Position numbers and translations under genes: made by a program. A stretch of DNA of 64,000 nucleotides, from assembly GCF_013041615.1 (NCBI RefSeq), contig NZ_JABEPQ010000002.1, positions 62,001-126,000 on the forward strand, read 5' to 3'. Shown one piece after another: positions 15,992 to 24,106 of this stretch. The notes beneath the pieces were generated by a model. It ran no database searches. It saw nothing but the letters and a program-made list of their open reading frames with translations, and was not told where the DNA came from. This stretch comes from Knoellia koreensis (GTDB lineage Bacteria; Actinomycetota; Actinomycetes; Actinomycetales; Dermatophilaceae). Position 1 is the stretch's first letter; the number at the start of each line of letters is the position of its first letter.

Positions 15992-17412
15992 ACGAGCGCG
16001 AGTACGACGTCGTCGTCATCGGGGCGGGCCCGGTGGGCGAGAACGCCGCGGACCGGGCCCACAAGGCGGGGCTGACCGTCGCCATCGTCGAGAAGCACCT
16101 CGTCGGTGGCGAGTGCAGCTTCTACGCCTGCTCCCCCAGCAAGGCGCTGCTGCGGCCGATCCATGCGACCCGCGCATCGCAGCGCGTGCAGGGATCCGTT
16201 GGGGCACAAGTGGATCCGACTGGTGTGCTGGCCCGGCGCGACGAGTGGGTCAACCGGGTCGGGACGAGCGATGAGCTCGACGACAGCGGCCAGGTCGGCT
16301 GGCTCGACCACGCCGGCATCGACCTGGTGCGCGGCGAGGCGAAGGTCGTCGGTGAGCGGCTGGTCGAGGTCGACGGGACGACGCGGCTGCGGGCGCGGCA
16401 CGCGGTCGTGGTGGCGACGGGCACGGACCCTGCCGTGCCGGATCTTCCCGGCCTGCGCGACGCAAAGCCGTGGACCAACCGGGAGGCGACGACGTCGCGC
16501 CGGGTGCCGGATCGGCTTGTCGTCCTCGGTGGCGGTGTCGTCGCGTGCGAGCTGGCGCAGGTGTATGCCGCGCTGGGCTCCACCGTGACCGTCCTCGAGC
16601 AGGCGGACCGGCTGCTCGGGCGGGTGGAGGAGTTCGCGGCCACGGCGGTGCGCGAGGCGCTGGACCGCGACGGCGTCGACGTACGTCTCGGGACCAAGGC
16701 CGTCTCCGTGTCGCGGCCAGGCGTGTCGGGCGAGGTCACCGTCGAGCTCGACTCCGGTGACACCGTCGTCGGTGACGAGCTGCTGGTGGCCGTGGGCCGT
16801 CGACCGGTGAGCGACCGTCTCGGACTGGATTCCGTTGGGGCACAGTCGAATGACGCCGGCTACCTCGACGTGGACGAGCGCATGCGGGTCAAGGGCGTTG
16901 AAGGTGAGTGGCTGTATGCCGTCGGCGACGCGAACGGGCTCGCCCTCCTCACGCACATGGGCAAGTACCAGGCGCGGGCGGCCGGTGACCTGATCGGCGC
17001 CGTGGCCACCGGACGCGACCCTGACCCGGACAAGACGGTGCCGTTCGCCACCGGGCTCGGCTCACCGCAGGTGGTCTTCACCGACCCCGAGGTCTCCGCA
17101 ACGGGATTCACCGCCGACGAGGCGGAGGCACGCGGCATACACACTCGTGTCGTGGACGTGCCCATGGACTCGGCCGCGGGTTCCGGCCTGGAGGCCGAGG
17201 GGTACCAGGGGCAGGCGAGGTTCGTCGTCGACGAGGCGCGCGGGGTCCTCGTGGGCGCGACGTTCGTCGGGCAGGACGTCGCCGAGCTGGTGCACGCGGC
17301 GACCGTCGCGATCGTGGGCGAGGTGCCGCTGGCGCGGCTGTGGCACGCGGTGCCGTCGTACCCGACGATGAGCGAGATCTACCTGCGGCTGCTGGAGGAG
17401 TACGGCTTGTGA
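15988..17412 (+). CDS. FAD-dependent pyridine nucleotide-disulfide oxidoreductase
   Basis: 474 residues. FAD motif VVVIGAGPVGENAADRA near the N terminus; redox-active pair Cys43/Cys48 in GGECSFYACSPSK; second dinucleotide motif LVVLGGGVVACELAQVYAALG near residue 175; LYAVGDANGLALLTHMGKYQA. The family includes lipoamide dehydrogenase, mercuric and mycothione reductases. The C-terminal active site reads HAVPSYPTMSE, with Tyr where classical members have the catalytic His of HPT, so the usual proton relay is changed and the substrate is uncertain. Coupled to the upstream membrane protein. Confidence 0.88.
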   Translation: MNEREYDVVVIGAGPVGENAADRAHKAGLTVAIVEKHLVGGECSFYACSPSKALLRPIHATRASQRVQGSVGAQVDPTGVLARRDEWVNRVGTSDELDDSGQVGWLDHAGIDLVRGEAKVVGERLVEVDGTTRLRARHAVVVATGTDPAVPDLPGLRDAKPWTNREATTSRRVPDRLVVLGGGVVACELAQVYAALGSTVTVLEQADRLLGRVEEFAATAVREALDRDGVDVRLGTKAVSVSRPGVSGEVTVELDSGDTVVGDELLVAVGRRPVSDRLGLDSVGAQSNDAGYLDVDERMRVKGVEGEWLYAVGDANGLALLTHMGKYQARAAGDLIGAVATGRDPDPDKTVPFATGLGSPQVVFTDPEVSATGFTADEAEARGIHTRVVDVPMDSAAGSGLEAEGYQGQARFVVDEARGVLVGATFVGQDVAELVHAATVAIVGEVPLARLWHAVPSYPTMSEIYLRLLEEYGL

Positions 17413-17493
17413 CGGTTTCGCCGCGCGGCCTGCGGCGATAGGTTCGCCGGGAGGCCCCGCCACCGATGTCGGGGCGCCACGGAAGGGAACAGC

Positions 17494-18462
17494 ATGCGCG
17501 TTCGCACCACGCTGCGGCTGGGTGTACTCACCTCGGCCGCAGCCCTCCTCCTCGCCGTCACCGGCAGCGCCGCGGTCACCACCGCAGCCGCCGCTCCGGC
17601 ACCGTCACCCGCGGTCGCAGCCTGCGCCGACTCGGGGTCGGCGTCGTCCGGCGCCCGGGCGGCCGAGGGCGCAACGGCCAAGGAGCCTGCGCTCTACCCC
17701 AAGAACGAGGCCAACGCCTACGGCGTCCTCAATGACCTGCCGACGTTGCCCGCGGGCTCGGTCACGATCCCCGTGGTGTTCCACATGATCGGCGCGGACG
17801 AGTTCACGGCCGCCGAGAAGGCCCGCTGGGAGGGCATGATCGCGGCGCAGATGAAGGTGCTCAACGACTCCTACTCGGGCGCGACGGCAGCGGACGCGGC
17901 GAACACGCCATTCCGGTTCGAGCTCACCGACACGACCTGGACCGTGAACCCCACGTGGTACACCGTCGAGCCGGGCAAGAACGAGCGGGACATGAAGAAG
18001 GCGCTCTACACCGGTGATGCACGCACCCTCAACGTCTACGCCGGAAACATCGGCGGCGGGCTGCTCGGCTGGGCCTACTTCCCCAAGGGCTACAACAACG
18101 GGCGCGACTACATCGACGGCGTCGTCATGCTCGACGAGTCGATGCCCGGTGGCACCGCCGGCAAGTACGCCGAGGGCGACACCCTCACCCACGAGGTCGG
18201 TCACTGGATGATGCTCGAGCACACCTTCGCCGGCGCCTGCTCGGCGCGGGGCGACTGGGTGGCGGACACGCCGTCGGAGGCCATGCCGCAGTTCAACTGC
18301 CCGGTCGGCGCCGACACCTGCGCGGCCCCGGGGCTCGACCCGATCCACAACTTCATGGACTACACGCAGGACTCGTGCATGAACATGTTCACCGCCGGGC
18401 AGGCGGCCCGCATGAGTGACGCCTGGCAGCAGTTCCGGGCTGGCGGCGGCAAGGGCAGCTGA
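17494..18462 (+). CDS. Secreted zinc metalloprotease, M43 (pappalysin/cytophagalysin) family
   Basis: 322 residues with a Sec signal peptide (LGVLTSAAALLLAVTGSAAV, then an Ala-rich region). The zinc site HEVGHWMMLEH at residues 233-243 fits HEXXHXXGXXH with Met in place of Gly, followed by the Met-turn region NFMDYTQDSCMNMFT. Paired cysteines (AGACSARG, FNCPVGADTCAAPG) suggest disulfides. Strong ribosome site GGAAGGG before ATG. It would act outside the cell. The stop is followed by the palindromic element at 18481. Confidence 0.9.
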   Translation: MRVRTTLRLGVLTSAAALLLAVTGSAAVTTAAAAPAPSPAVAACADSGSASSGARAAEGATAKEPALYPKNEANAYGVLNDLPTLPAGSVTIPVVFHMIGADEFTAAEKARWEGMIAAQMKVLNDSYSGATAADAANTPFRFELTDTTWTVNPTWYTVEPGKNERDMKKALYTGDARTLNVYAGNIGGGLLGWAYFPKGYNNGRDYIDGVVMLDESMPGGTAGKYAEGDTLTHEVGHWMMLEHTFAGACSARGDWVADTPSEAMPQFNCPVGADTCAAPGLDPIHNFMDYTQDSCMNMFTAGQAARMSDAWQQFRAGGGKGS

Positions 18463-18480
18463 CCCTCGCCCCACCTGCCA

Positions 18481-18550
18481 CAGCTTTTCCGCGTCATGCG
18501 GGAAGTGCGGCTTCGCTCGGGATTATTTCCCGTGCGAAGCCGCACTTTCG
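18481..18550. repeat. Intergenic palindromic element A2 (shared 20-base head plus nested hairpin)
   Basis: 18481-18500 is identical to 4859-4878. It runs into AAGTGCGGCTTCGC at 18503-18516, which pairs perfectly with 18534-18547, enclosing an inner stem CGGGA/TCCCG (18518-18522 with 18528-18532). It starts 19 bases after a TGA stop. Likely a 3-prime UTR structure or small mobile palindrome. Confidence 0.65.
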
Positions 18551-18568
18551 CGTGTGAGGGTCTGAGGT

Positions 18569-19138
18569 ATGCCGCTTCCCGCGCCGACCGTGACCACCTC
18601 GCGACTGCGGTTGCGGCCGTTCGAGGACAGCGATGCCGGGGCGCTCTTCGCGCTGATGTCGGATGCGGAGGTGCTGCGCTACTGGGACTCTCCACCATGG
18701 TCGGATCCGGCTCGAGCGCAGCGGTTCATCAACGCCTGCCGGACCATGGCCGACCAGGGCACGGGCGCCCGGCTGGCGGTGGAGCTGGCCTCGGACGGGG
18801 CGTTCATCGGGTGGATCGTGCTGGGCGACTGGGACCCGGGATACCGCAGCGCCAACCTGGGCTACGTGTTCGCGAAACCGGCGTGGGGCCAGGGGTTTGC
18901 GACCGAGGCGGCGCGGGCCCTGCTCGGCTGGGCGTATGCCGCGCTCGACCTCAACCGGGTCCAGTCCGAGGCCGACACCCGCAACGTGGCCTCGGCCCGG
19001 GTTCTCGAGAAGTGCGGCTTCCAGCTCGAGGGAACGCTGCGCGAGGACTGCATCGTGAACGGGGAAGTCTCGGACTCGTGGGTCTACGGCCTCCTGCGCC
19101 GCGACTGGGAGCCGTACGAGCAAGGGTGGAGCGGGTGA
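18569..19138 (+). CDS. GNAT acetyltransferase, RimJ/RimL-like
   Basis: 189 residues. N terminus TSRLRLRPFEDSDAGALFALMSD and the acetyl-CoA loop region KPAWGQGFATEAARALLGWA are characteristic of ribosomal-protein-type N-acetyltransferases, as is DTRNVASARVLEKCGFQLEG. It transfers acetyl groups from acetyl-CoA to an amine; the substrate is unknown. The ATG lies inside a GTATGCCG octamer (18567-18574). Confidence 0.9.
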   Translation: MPLPAPTVTTSRLRLRPFEDSDAGALFALMSDAEVLRYWDSPPWSDPARAQRFINACRTMADQGTGARLAVELASDGAFIGWIVLGDWDPGYRSANLGYVFAKPAWGQGFATEAARALLGWAYAALDLNRVQSEADTRNVASARVLEKCGFQLEGTLREDCIVNGEVSDSWVYGLLRRDWEPYEQGWSG

Positions 19139-19201
19139 CGAGAGCCGTCGCGAGGGGCGCTTCGCGCCGGGGCTCCTCCCGATTCTCGACATGCTCACAA
19201 G

Positions 19202-19253
19202 AGATGCGAGGAGCCCCCGAACGGAAAGACATGTTCGGGGGCTCCTCGCATCT
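19202..19253. terminator. 21-bp perfect hairpin abutting the tRNA-Gly 3-prime end
   Basis: 19202-19222 pairs perfectly with 19233-19253, loop GGAAAGACAT. It begins one base after the tRNA-Gly gene in the minus direction and also follows the acetyltransferase stop, so it may end transcription from both sides or guide tRNA 3-prime processing. Confidence 0.7.
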
Positions 19254-19254
19254 G

Positions 19255-19325
19255 AGCGGGTGACGAGAATCGAACTCGCGTAGCCAGTTTGGAAGACTGG
19301 GGCTCTACCATTGAGCTACACCCGC
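19255..19325 (-). tRNA. tRNA-Gly (anticodon TCC)
   Basis: 71 nucleotides on the minus strand: acceptor GCGGGTG with CACCCGC, D-arm with AGCTCAATGGTAGAGC, anticodon loop CTTCCAA giving anticodon TCC, and T-arm GTTCGATTC. No encoded CCA. Confidence 0.97.
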
Positions 19326-19406
19326 GCGGACCCAGCGGCGGGCGCTGGAACCGAGGCGTTAGCCTAATGCCCGCGCTCGCCAGGGCTGAAATCGACTCGC
19401 GAGCGA

Positions 19407-19483
19407 CGGGGTATGGCGCAGGTTGGTAGCGCGTCCGCTTTGGGAGCGGAAGGCCGCCGGTTCAAATCCGGCTACCCCGACCA
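19407..19483 (+). tRNA. tRNA-Pro (anticodon TGG)
   Basis: Acceptor CGGGGTA pairs with TACCCCG, discriminator A, CCA encoded at 19481-19483. Anticodon stem TCCGC/GCGGA encloses loop TTTGGGA, anticodon TGG; T-loop GGTTCAAATCC. Its T-arm and acceptor strand are the start of the tandem array that follows. Confidence 0.97.
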
Positions 19484-19698
19484 ACGGCCAAGCTTGCGCA
19501 GGCCGTGGGCGGGGAAGCCGGATGCAGGGAGACCGAGCGGGGGCGCCGAGGAACGAGGCGCGACCGTGAGGTCGGCTCCGGCTACCCCGACACGAGCACG
19601 GAGCTTGCGACGTGCTGTGGCGGGGAAGCCGGATGCAGGGAGCCGGAGCGCACGGGCGACGAAGGAGCCCGGTCGCGACGGCGGCTCCGGCTACCCCG
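19468..19698 (+). repeat. Tandem hairpin array seeded by the tRNA-Pro 3-prime end
   Basis: Two units of 110 and 109 bases (19468-19577, 19578-19686) and a partial third each begin CCGGCTACCCCG, the tRNA-Pro T-arm/acceptor end. In each unit that strand pairs with CGGGGAAGCCGG (19510-19521; 19621-19632). Inside, ACGGCC/GGCCGT in unit 1 is replaced by AGCACG/CGTGCT in unit 2 around a conserved AGCTTGCG loop. A second hairpin has GCGCC/GGCGC versus CGGGC/GCCCG around GASGAASGA. Stem changes are compensatory and loops are kept, which argues for a selected RNA structure. The region 19484-19789 has no gene otherwise. Confidence 0.75.
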
Positions 19699-19789
19699 TA
19701 ACCCGACCCAGCGCTGTCAGCGTTGCGGGCTGCCAAAGGCGCAGTATGCCGCGCCCTTGGCATCCCGCGAGTGTGGACTTCGTGAGCGG

Positions 19790-19993
19790 TCACCTGTCGG
19801 AGCGGCGCCGCCCACCGACAAGAGCTCCAACGGCCGCTCCCAGGACGAGCAGCGGAATCCCCATGACCACGAGCGGGTCGGTGATCTCGTAGAAGTCCCC
19901 TTGCAGGGCGGCGGGCAGCAGGATGAGCAGGACGACCAGGACCGCACCCACCGCCAACCCGATCAGCGCACCCCGCTCCGGACCACCTCGCAT
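19790..19993 (-). CDS. Small two-helix membrane protein
   Basis: 67 residues from ATG at 19993 (MRGGPERGALIG). Two hydrophobic helices (GALIGLAVGAVLVVLLILLP and DPLVVMGIPLLVLGAAVGAL) are separated by a short acidic turn GDFYEIT, ending in RRRSDR. An alternative ATG at 20026 adds 11 residues but runs into an inverted repeat. No family recognised; ribosome binding site weak. Confidence 0.5.
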   Translation of the reverse strand: MRGGPERGALIGLAVGAVLVVLLILLPAALQGDFYEITDPLVVMGIPLLVLGAAVGALVGGRRRSDR

Positions 19994-20025
19994 GGCCCCA
20001 GGGTGACCGATCCGGTGGGCATTCA

Positions 20026-20090
20026 TGCCGGAACTGGCAGGAATGCACCTCGGGCGCGACGCGTCAGGTGCATTTCTGACCGAACCGGCA
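20026..20090. repeat. 25-bp imperfect inverted repeat of the GGTGCATT type
   Basis: 20026-20050 and 20066-20090 pair at 20 of 25 positions, with AATGCACCT/AGGTGCATT as the perfect inner part. Similar GTGCATTC elements occur at 35100-35175. The rest of 19994-20340 holds no gene that I can support. Confidence 0.5.
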
Positions 20091-20257
20091 GACATCGCCG
20101 CCACCTCGAGGCTGACGCAGCCGAGGTCGACGAGACGCCCACCCGGCACCAACGCGACGACGCCACGGGCGGCGAGCACGCGGCATACCTGCTGCTCTGC
20201 CTGGTCCGACACCAAAACGTAACTTTCCACCACTCTGGCGCGTCGCGGCGCAATCCA

Positions 20258-20286
20258 TTGACATGCCCGGTTTGCGGTGGTTGTTT
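20258..20286 (+). promoter_or_regulatory. Possible promoter of the ABC importer operon
   Basis: A perfect TTGACA at 20258-20263, 17-base spacer and a poor -10 TTGTTT at 20281-20286, about 55 bases before the importer start. The weak -10 suggests activation or misassignment. Confidence 0.35.
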
Positions 20287-20340
20287 TGTCGCCAACTTCC
20301 CGAGCCCCAGGAAACCGCTGACGAGAGGCGCTGACCCACC

Positions 20341-22164
20341 GTGCGAGCCATCCGAAACCTGGTCGCGACCCTGAGCGTGGGGGCCCTCGCCGGCGCCCTG
20401 GCCGTCGCCGCCCCTGCCACCTCCGCCGACGCTGCGAAGTCGCCCACCATCTTCAAGGTGGCAGCGAGCAGCACGATCGACACGTTCAACCCGTTCATCT
20501 CGATCTACCTGCTGCCGACGGGCCTCAACCGGCTCGTCTACGAGAACCTCGTGCAGTACAGCGTCAAGGACGGCTCCCCCACCGAGGGCCTGGCCACCAA
20601 GTGGGAGACGAGCGCCGACGCCAAGACGTGGACCTTCACGATCCGCGAGGGCATGAAGTGGTCCGACGGCCAGCCGATCACCTCGGCCGACCCGCAGTGG
20701 ACCTACCAGCAGATGATGACCGACTCCGACATGGGCACCGCCAACGGCTCGCTCGTGAGCAACTTCGCGAAGGTCGAGGCGCCCGACCCGCAGACCCTCG
20801 TCATCACGATGAAGGAGCCGCAGGCGTCCAACCCCGGCCTCGAGATCCCCGTCGTCCCCAAGCACGTCTGGGAGAAGATCGGCGACAAGGTGAAGTACGC
20901 CAACGACACCAACGTCGTCGGCTCCGGTCCGTTCGTGCTCGAGAAGTTCACGCCGAGCCAGTCGGTCGTCCTCAAGGCGAACCCCAACTTCTGGCAGGGC
21001 AAGCCCAAGCTGGACGGCGTCACCTACGTCATCTACAAGAACACCGACGCGTCCGTGCAGGCACTCAAGGCCGGTGAGGTCGACATGGTCGGCCAGCCGA
21101 CGCTGACGGTGCCGCAGTTCGACTCGCTCAAGAACGCCGACGGCATCACGACCAACGCCGGCAAGGGTCGCCGTTTCGTCGGCCTCAGCCTCAACCCGGG
21201 CGCCAAGACCCGTGACGGCAAGAAGGTCGGCGACGGCAACCCGGTGTTGCAGGACAAGGCAGTTCGTCAGGCGATCCGCCAGGCGATCAACATCCCCGAG
21301 CTGCTCGACAAGACCTTCCAGGGCCATGGCACGCTTGCCACGTCGTTCATCCCGTCGGTCTACCCGCAGTGGCAGTGGAAGGACGAGTCCAAGCTCGCCA
21401 AGTACGACCCCGCGGCCGCCAACGCCAAGCTCGACGCAGCCGGCTACAAGAAGGGCCCCGACGGCGTCCGCCTCGACAAGAGCGGCAAGCCGATCAACCT
21501 GCGCCTCTTCGTCGACAACTCCGACTCGGTCGACCAGTCGCGCGCCGACTTCATCGTCCCGTGGCTCAAGGCCGTCGGCATCGGCGTGACCGTCAAGCCC
21601 ACCGACGGCGACACCATCTCCGCCGACACCACGGCCGGCAAGTACGACATGTACTTCACCGCGTGGAGTCTCGGTGCCGACCCCGACTACCAGCTCGGCA
21701 TCAACACCTGCAACGCCCTGCCCACCAAGACCAACGGTGAGGGCTCGACGTCCATGGACTACTGGTGCGACCCGGAGTTCGACAAGCTCTACGCCCAGCA
21801 GCATGCCGAGCTCGACCCGGCCAAGCGGCAGGAGATCGTCAAGCAGATGCAGGCGATCCACTACGACGCCGCCCCGTCGATCGACTTCTGGTACCCCGAG
21901 AACCTCGAGGCCTACCGCTCCGACAAGTTCAAGGACCTGACGAAGATGCCCGAGGACGGCGGCGTCCTCAACGGCCAGTCGGGCTACTACGCGCTGCTCA
22001 AGGCGCAGCCCGTGGGCGCCGACAGCAAGAACGCGAGCGACAGCTCCGGTGGCGGCATGGGCGCGGGCGGCTGGGTCGCCATCGCCGTGGCTCTGCTGGC
22101 GGCCCTCGGCGGCGGCGCGTGGCTCGCGCGGCGCCGCGGCTCGACCGCTGACGACCGCGAGTGA
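20341..22164 (+). CDS. ABC importer substrate-binding protein, SBP_bac_5 type, C-terminally anchored
   Basis: 607 residues. Signal peptide (NLVATLSVGALAGALAVAAP, cleaved near SADAA) without a lipobox cysteine, then a family 5 binding protein: LNRLVYENLVQYS, WTFTIREGMKWSDGQPIT, GSGPFVLEKFTPSQ, WSLGADPDYQLGINTC. Instead of a lipid anchor it ends in a Ser/Gly linker, a membrane helix (GGWVAIAVALLAALGGGAWL) and RRRGSTADDRE. It would capture peptides or similar solutes and pass them to the permeases encoded next. Start GTG at 20341; its stop overlaps the next gene by four bases. Confidence 0.92.
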   Translation: MRAIRNLVATLSVGALAGALAVAAPATSADAAKSPTIFKVAASSTIDTFNPFISIYLLPTGLNRLVYENLVQYSVKDGSPTEGLATKWETSADAKTWTFTIREGMKWSDGQPITSADPQWTYQQMMTDSDMGTANGSLVSNFAKVEAPDPQTLVITMKEPQASNPGLEIPVVPKHVWEKIGDKVKYANDTNVVGSGPFVLEKFTPSQSVVLKANPNFWQGKPKLDGVTYVIYKNTDASVQALKAGEVDMVGQPTLTVPQFDSLKNADGITTNAGKGRRFVGLSLNPGAKTRDGKKVGDGNPVLQDKAVRQAIRQAINIPELLDKTFQGHGTLATSFIPSVYPQWQWKDESKLAKYDPAAANAKLDAAGYKKGPDGVRLDKSGKPINLRLFVDNSDSVDQSRADFIVPWLKAVGIGVTVKPTDGDTISADTTAGKYDMYFTAWSLGADPDYQLGINTCNALPTKTNGEGSTSMDYWCDPEFDKLYAQQHAELDPAKRQEIVKQMQAIHYDAAPSIDFWYPENLEAYRSDKFKDLTKMPEDGGVLNGQSGYYALLKAQPVGADSKNASDSSGGGMGAGGWVAIAVALLAALGGGAWLARRRGSTADDRE

Positions 22165-23198
22165 CCAGCGCACTCCTCGAGCAGGACGTCGAGGCCACCG
22201 ACGCCGACCGGGACGTCCGTGGCGGCACGTCGTTCTGGCGGTATGCCGGTCGCAAGGCCGGCGGGGCCGCGTTCAGCCTCGTGATGGTGGTGGTCCTCGG
22301 GTTCTTCGCGTTCCGCATCCTCCCCGGGGACCCCACCCGCTCGATGACCCGTGGGCGGATCATGTCGCCCGAGCAGCTGGAGACTCTCAAGCGCCAGTTC
22401 GGGCTCGACGAGCCACTGCACACGCAGTTCTGGATCTACCTGAAGAACCTGCCGCGTCTCGACTTCGGTGAGTCCTACGTCTACCGGCGCCCCGTCTCCG
22501 ACCTCATCGCAGAGCACCTGGGCGCCACGCTGCTGCTCACCGGCGTCTCGGCCGCCATCGCCATCGCTCTCGGGCTGTGGATCGGGCAGCGCGCCGCGTG
22601 GCGTCGGGGCAGCTGGTTCGACCGGCTCAACACCGGCAGCGCGCTGGTGCTGTGGTCGGTGCCGACGTTCTGGCTCGGCCTGATCCTGCTGCTCGTCTTC
22701 GGCGGCATGCTGCACTGGCTGCCGACCGGTGGACTCAAGACCGCCGGCACGACCGCGACGGGAATTCCGTTGGTGTGGGACGTGATTCGCCACATGATCA
22801 TGCCTGTCGTCACGCTCGTGGCCGTCACCTACGCCCAGTACCTCCTCGTCATGCGCGCCTCCCTGCTCGAGGAGATGCACGCCGACTACCTCACGACCGC
22901 GCGCGCCAAGGGCCTGCGCGAGGACCTCGTGCGCCGGCGCCACGCCGTGCCCAACGCGCTGCTGCCGACCGTCACCCTGGTCTTCCTCCACCTGGGCGGA
23001 CTCATCGCGGGCGCCGTGACCGTGGAGGCCATCTTCTCGTGGCCCGGGCTGGGATATCTCACGTATGCCGCGTTGTCCGGCCCCGACCTGCCCCTCCTCC
23101 AGGGCACGTTCGTCGTCTTCTCCAGCATCGTCATCCTGATGAACCTCGCCGCCGACCTCCTCTACCGCTTCCTCGACCCACGGGTGCGTGCCGCATGA
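22161..23198 (+). CDS. ABC importer permease, DppB/OppB type
   Basis: 345 residues, six membrane helices after a cytoplasmic N-terminal extension of about 30 residues. The coupling motif is RAKGLREDLVRRRHAVPNALLPTV (EAA loop) near residue 250, and GAVTVEAIFSWPGLGYLTY is conserved in the family. Works with the next permease and the fused ATPase. Overlaps neighbours by GTGA and ATGA. Confidence 0.93.
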   Translation: MTSALLEQDVEATDADRDVRGGTSFWRYAGRKAGGAAFSLVMVVVLGFFAFRILPGDPTRSMTRGRIMSPEQLETLKRQFGLDEPLHTQFWIYLKNLPRLDFGESYVYRRPVSDLIAEHLGATLLLTGVSAAIAIALGLWIGQRAAWRRGSWFDRLNTGSALVLWSVPTFWLGLILLLVFGGMLHWLPTGGLKTAGTTATGIPLVWDVIRHMIMPVVTLVAVTYAQYLLVMRASLLEEMHADYLTTARAKGLREDLVRRRHAVPNALLPTVTLVFLHLGGLIAGAVTVEAIFSWPGLGYLTYAALSGPDLPLLQGTFVVFSSIVILMNLAADLLYRFLDPRVRAA

Positions 23199-24106
23199 CA
23201 AGCGCCCCACGAAGTTCGTCCAGGGCCACCAGCGCCACCAGCGCCCGGCGACGGGCGGCAGCCGGGCGGGTCTGGCGCGAGTTCCGTTCCAGCAGAAGCG
23301 GACTCGTCGGGCTGGTCGTGCTACTCGTCATCGTGCTGCTCGCGATCCTCGCACCCGTCCTCGCCCCGGCGCGGCTGCTCGACGTCACGCAGATCGACAA
23401 CCCCATCAACCACCCGCCGACGTGGTCGCTGCCCCTCGGCACCGACCCGTCCGGTCGCTCTGTCCTGGTCACGCTCCTGTGGGGTGCTCGCGTCTCCCTG
23501 CTCGTCGGGGTGGTCGCAACGCTGCTGTCCATGGTGATCGGCACCGTCGTCGGCATGGCGGTCGGCCACTACAGCGGCTGGGGTGCGGCCGTGCTCATGC
23601 GGGTCGTCGACTTCTTCCTGGTGCTGCCCTCGCTCGTGCTGGCCATCGTCCTGTCGGCCGTGCTCGCACGGGGCGTGTGGACGATCATCCTGGCGATCGG
23701 CGTCACCTCCTGGGCCAGCACGGCCCGGCTGGTGCGATCGCAGACCCTGACAATCGAGTCCCGCCCATACATCGAACGAGCCTGGGCGCTCGGTGCCGGT
23801 CACCGCACCGTCATCGGCCGGCACGTCCTCCCGGCGGTCCTCCCCCTGGTGCTGGCCAACACGACCCTGACCGTGGGTTCGGCCATCATCGCCGAGTCGA
23901 CCCTGTCCTTCCTCGGGCTCGGTGACACGACCAAGCCGTCCTGGGGCTCGATGCTCAAGGTGGCCCTCGACTCCGGCGCCGCCACCGGTGGCTTCTGGTG
24001 GTTCGTCCTGCCGCCAGGGCTGGCCATCGTCGTCGTCGTGCTGTGCTTCACCCTCGTGGGCCGCGCACTCGAGTCCGTCATCAACCCCACCCTGCGAGGC
24101 CGCTGA
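23195..24106 (+). CDS. ABC importer permease, DppC/OppC type
   Basis: 303 residues from the ATG at 23195. Ser/Arg-rich cytoplasmic start, OppC-like N-terminal helix, LGTDPSGRSVLVTLLWGARVSLLVG, and the EAA loop ERAWALGAGHRTVIGRHVLPAVLPLV. AESTLSFLGLGDTTKPSWGSML is a strong OppC/DppC signature. Four-base overlap upstream and TGATG overlap downstream. Confidence 0.94.
   Translation: MTSAPRSSSRATSATSARRRAAAGRVWREFRSSRSGLVGLVVLLVIVLLAILAPVLAPARLLDVTQIDNPINHPPTWSLPLGTDPSGRSVLVTLLWGARVSLLVGVVATLLSMVIGTVVGMAVGHYSGWGAAVLMRVVDFFLVLPSLVLAIVLSAVLARGVWTIILAIGVTSWASTARLVRSQTLTIESRPYIERAWALGAGHRTVIGRHVLPAVLPLVLANTTLTVGSAIIAESTLSFLGLGDTTKPSWGSMLKVALDSGAATGGFWWFVLPPGLAIVVVVLCFTLVGRALESVINPTLRGR

Noticed and set aside
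19468-19698. Insertion of a mobile element at tRNA-Pro
   Set aside because: No integrase, transposase or longer direct repeat; the repeated tRNA end belongs to a tandem hairpin array.
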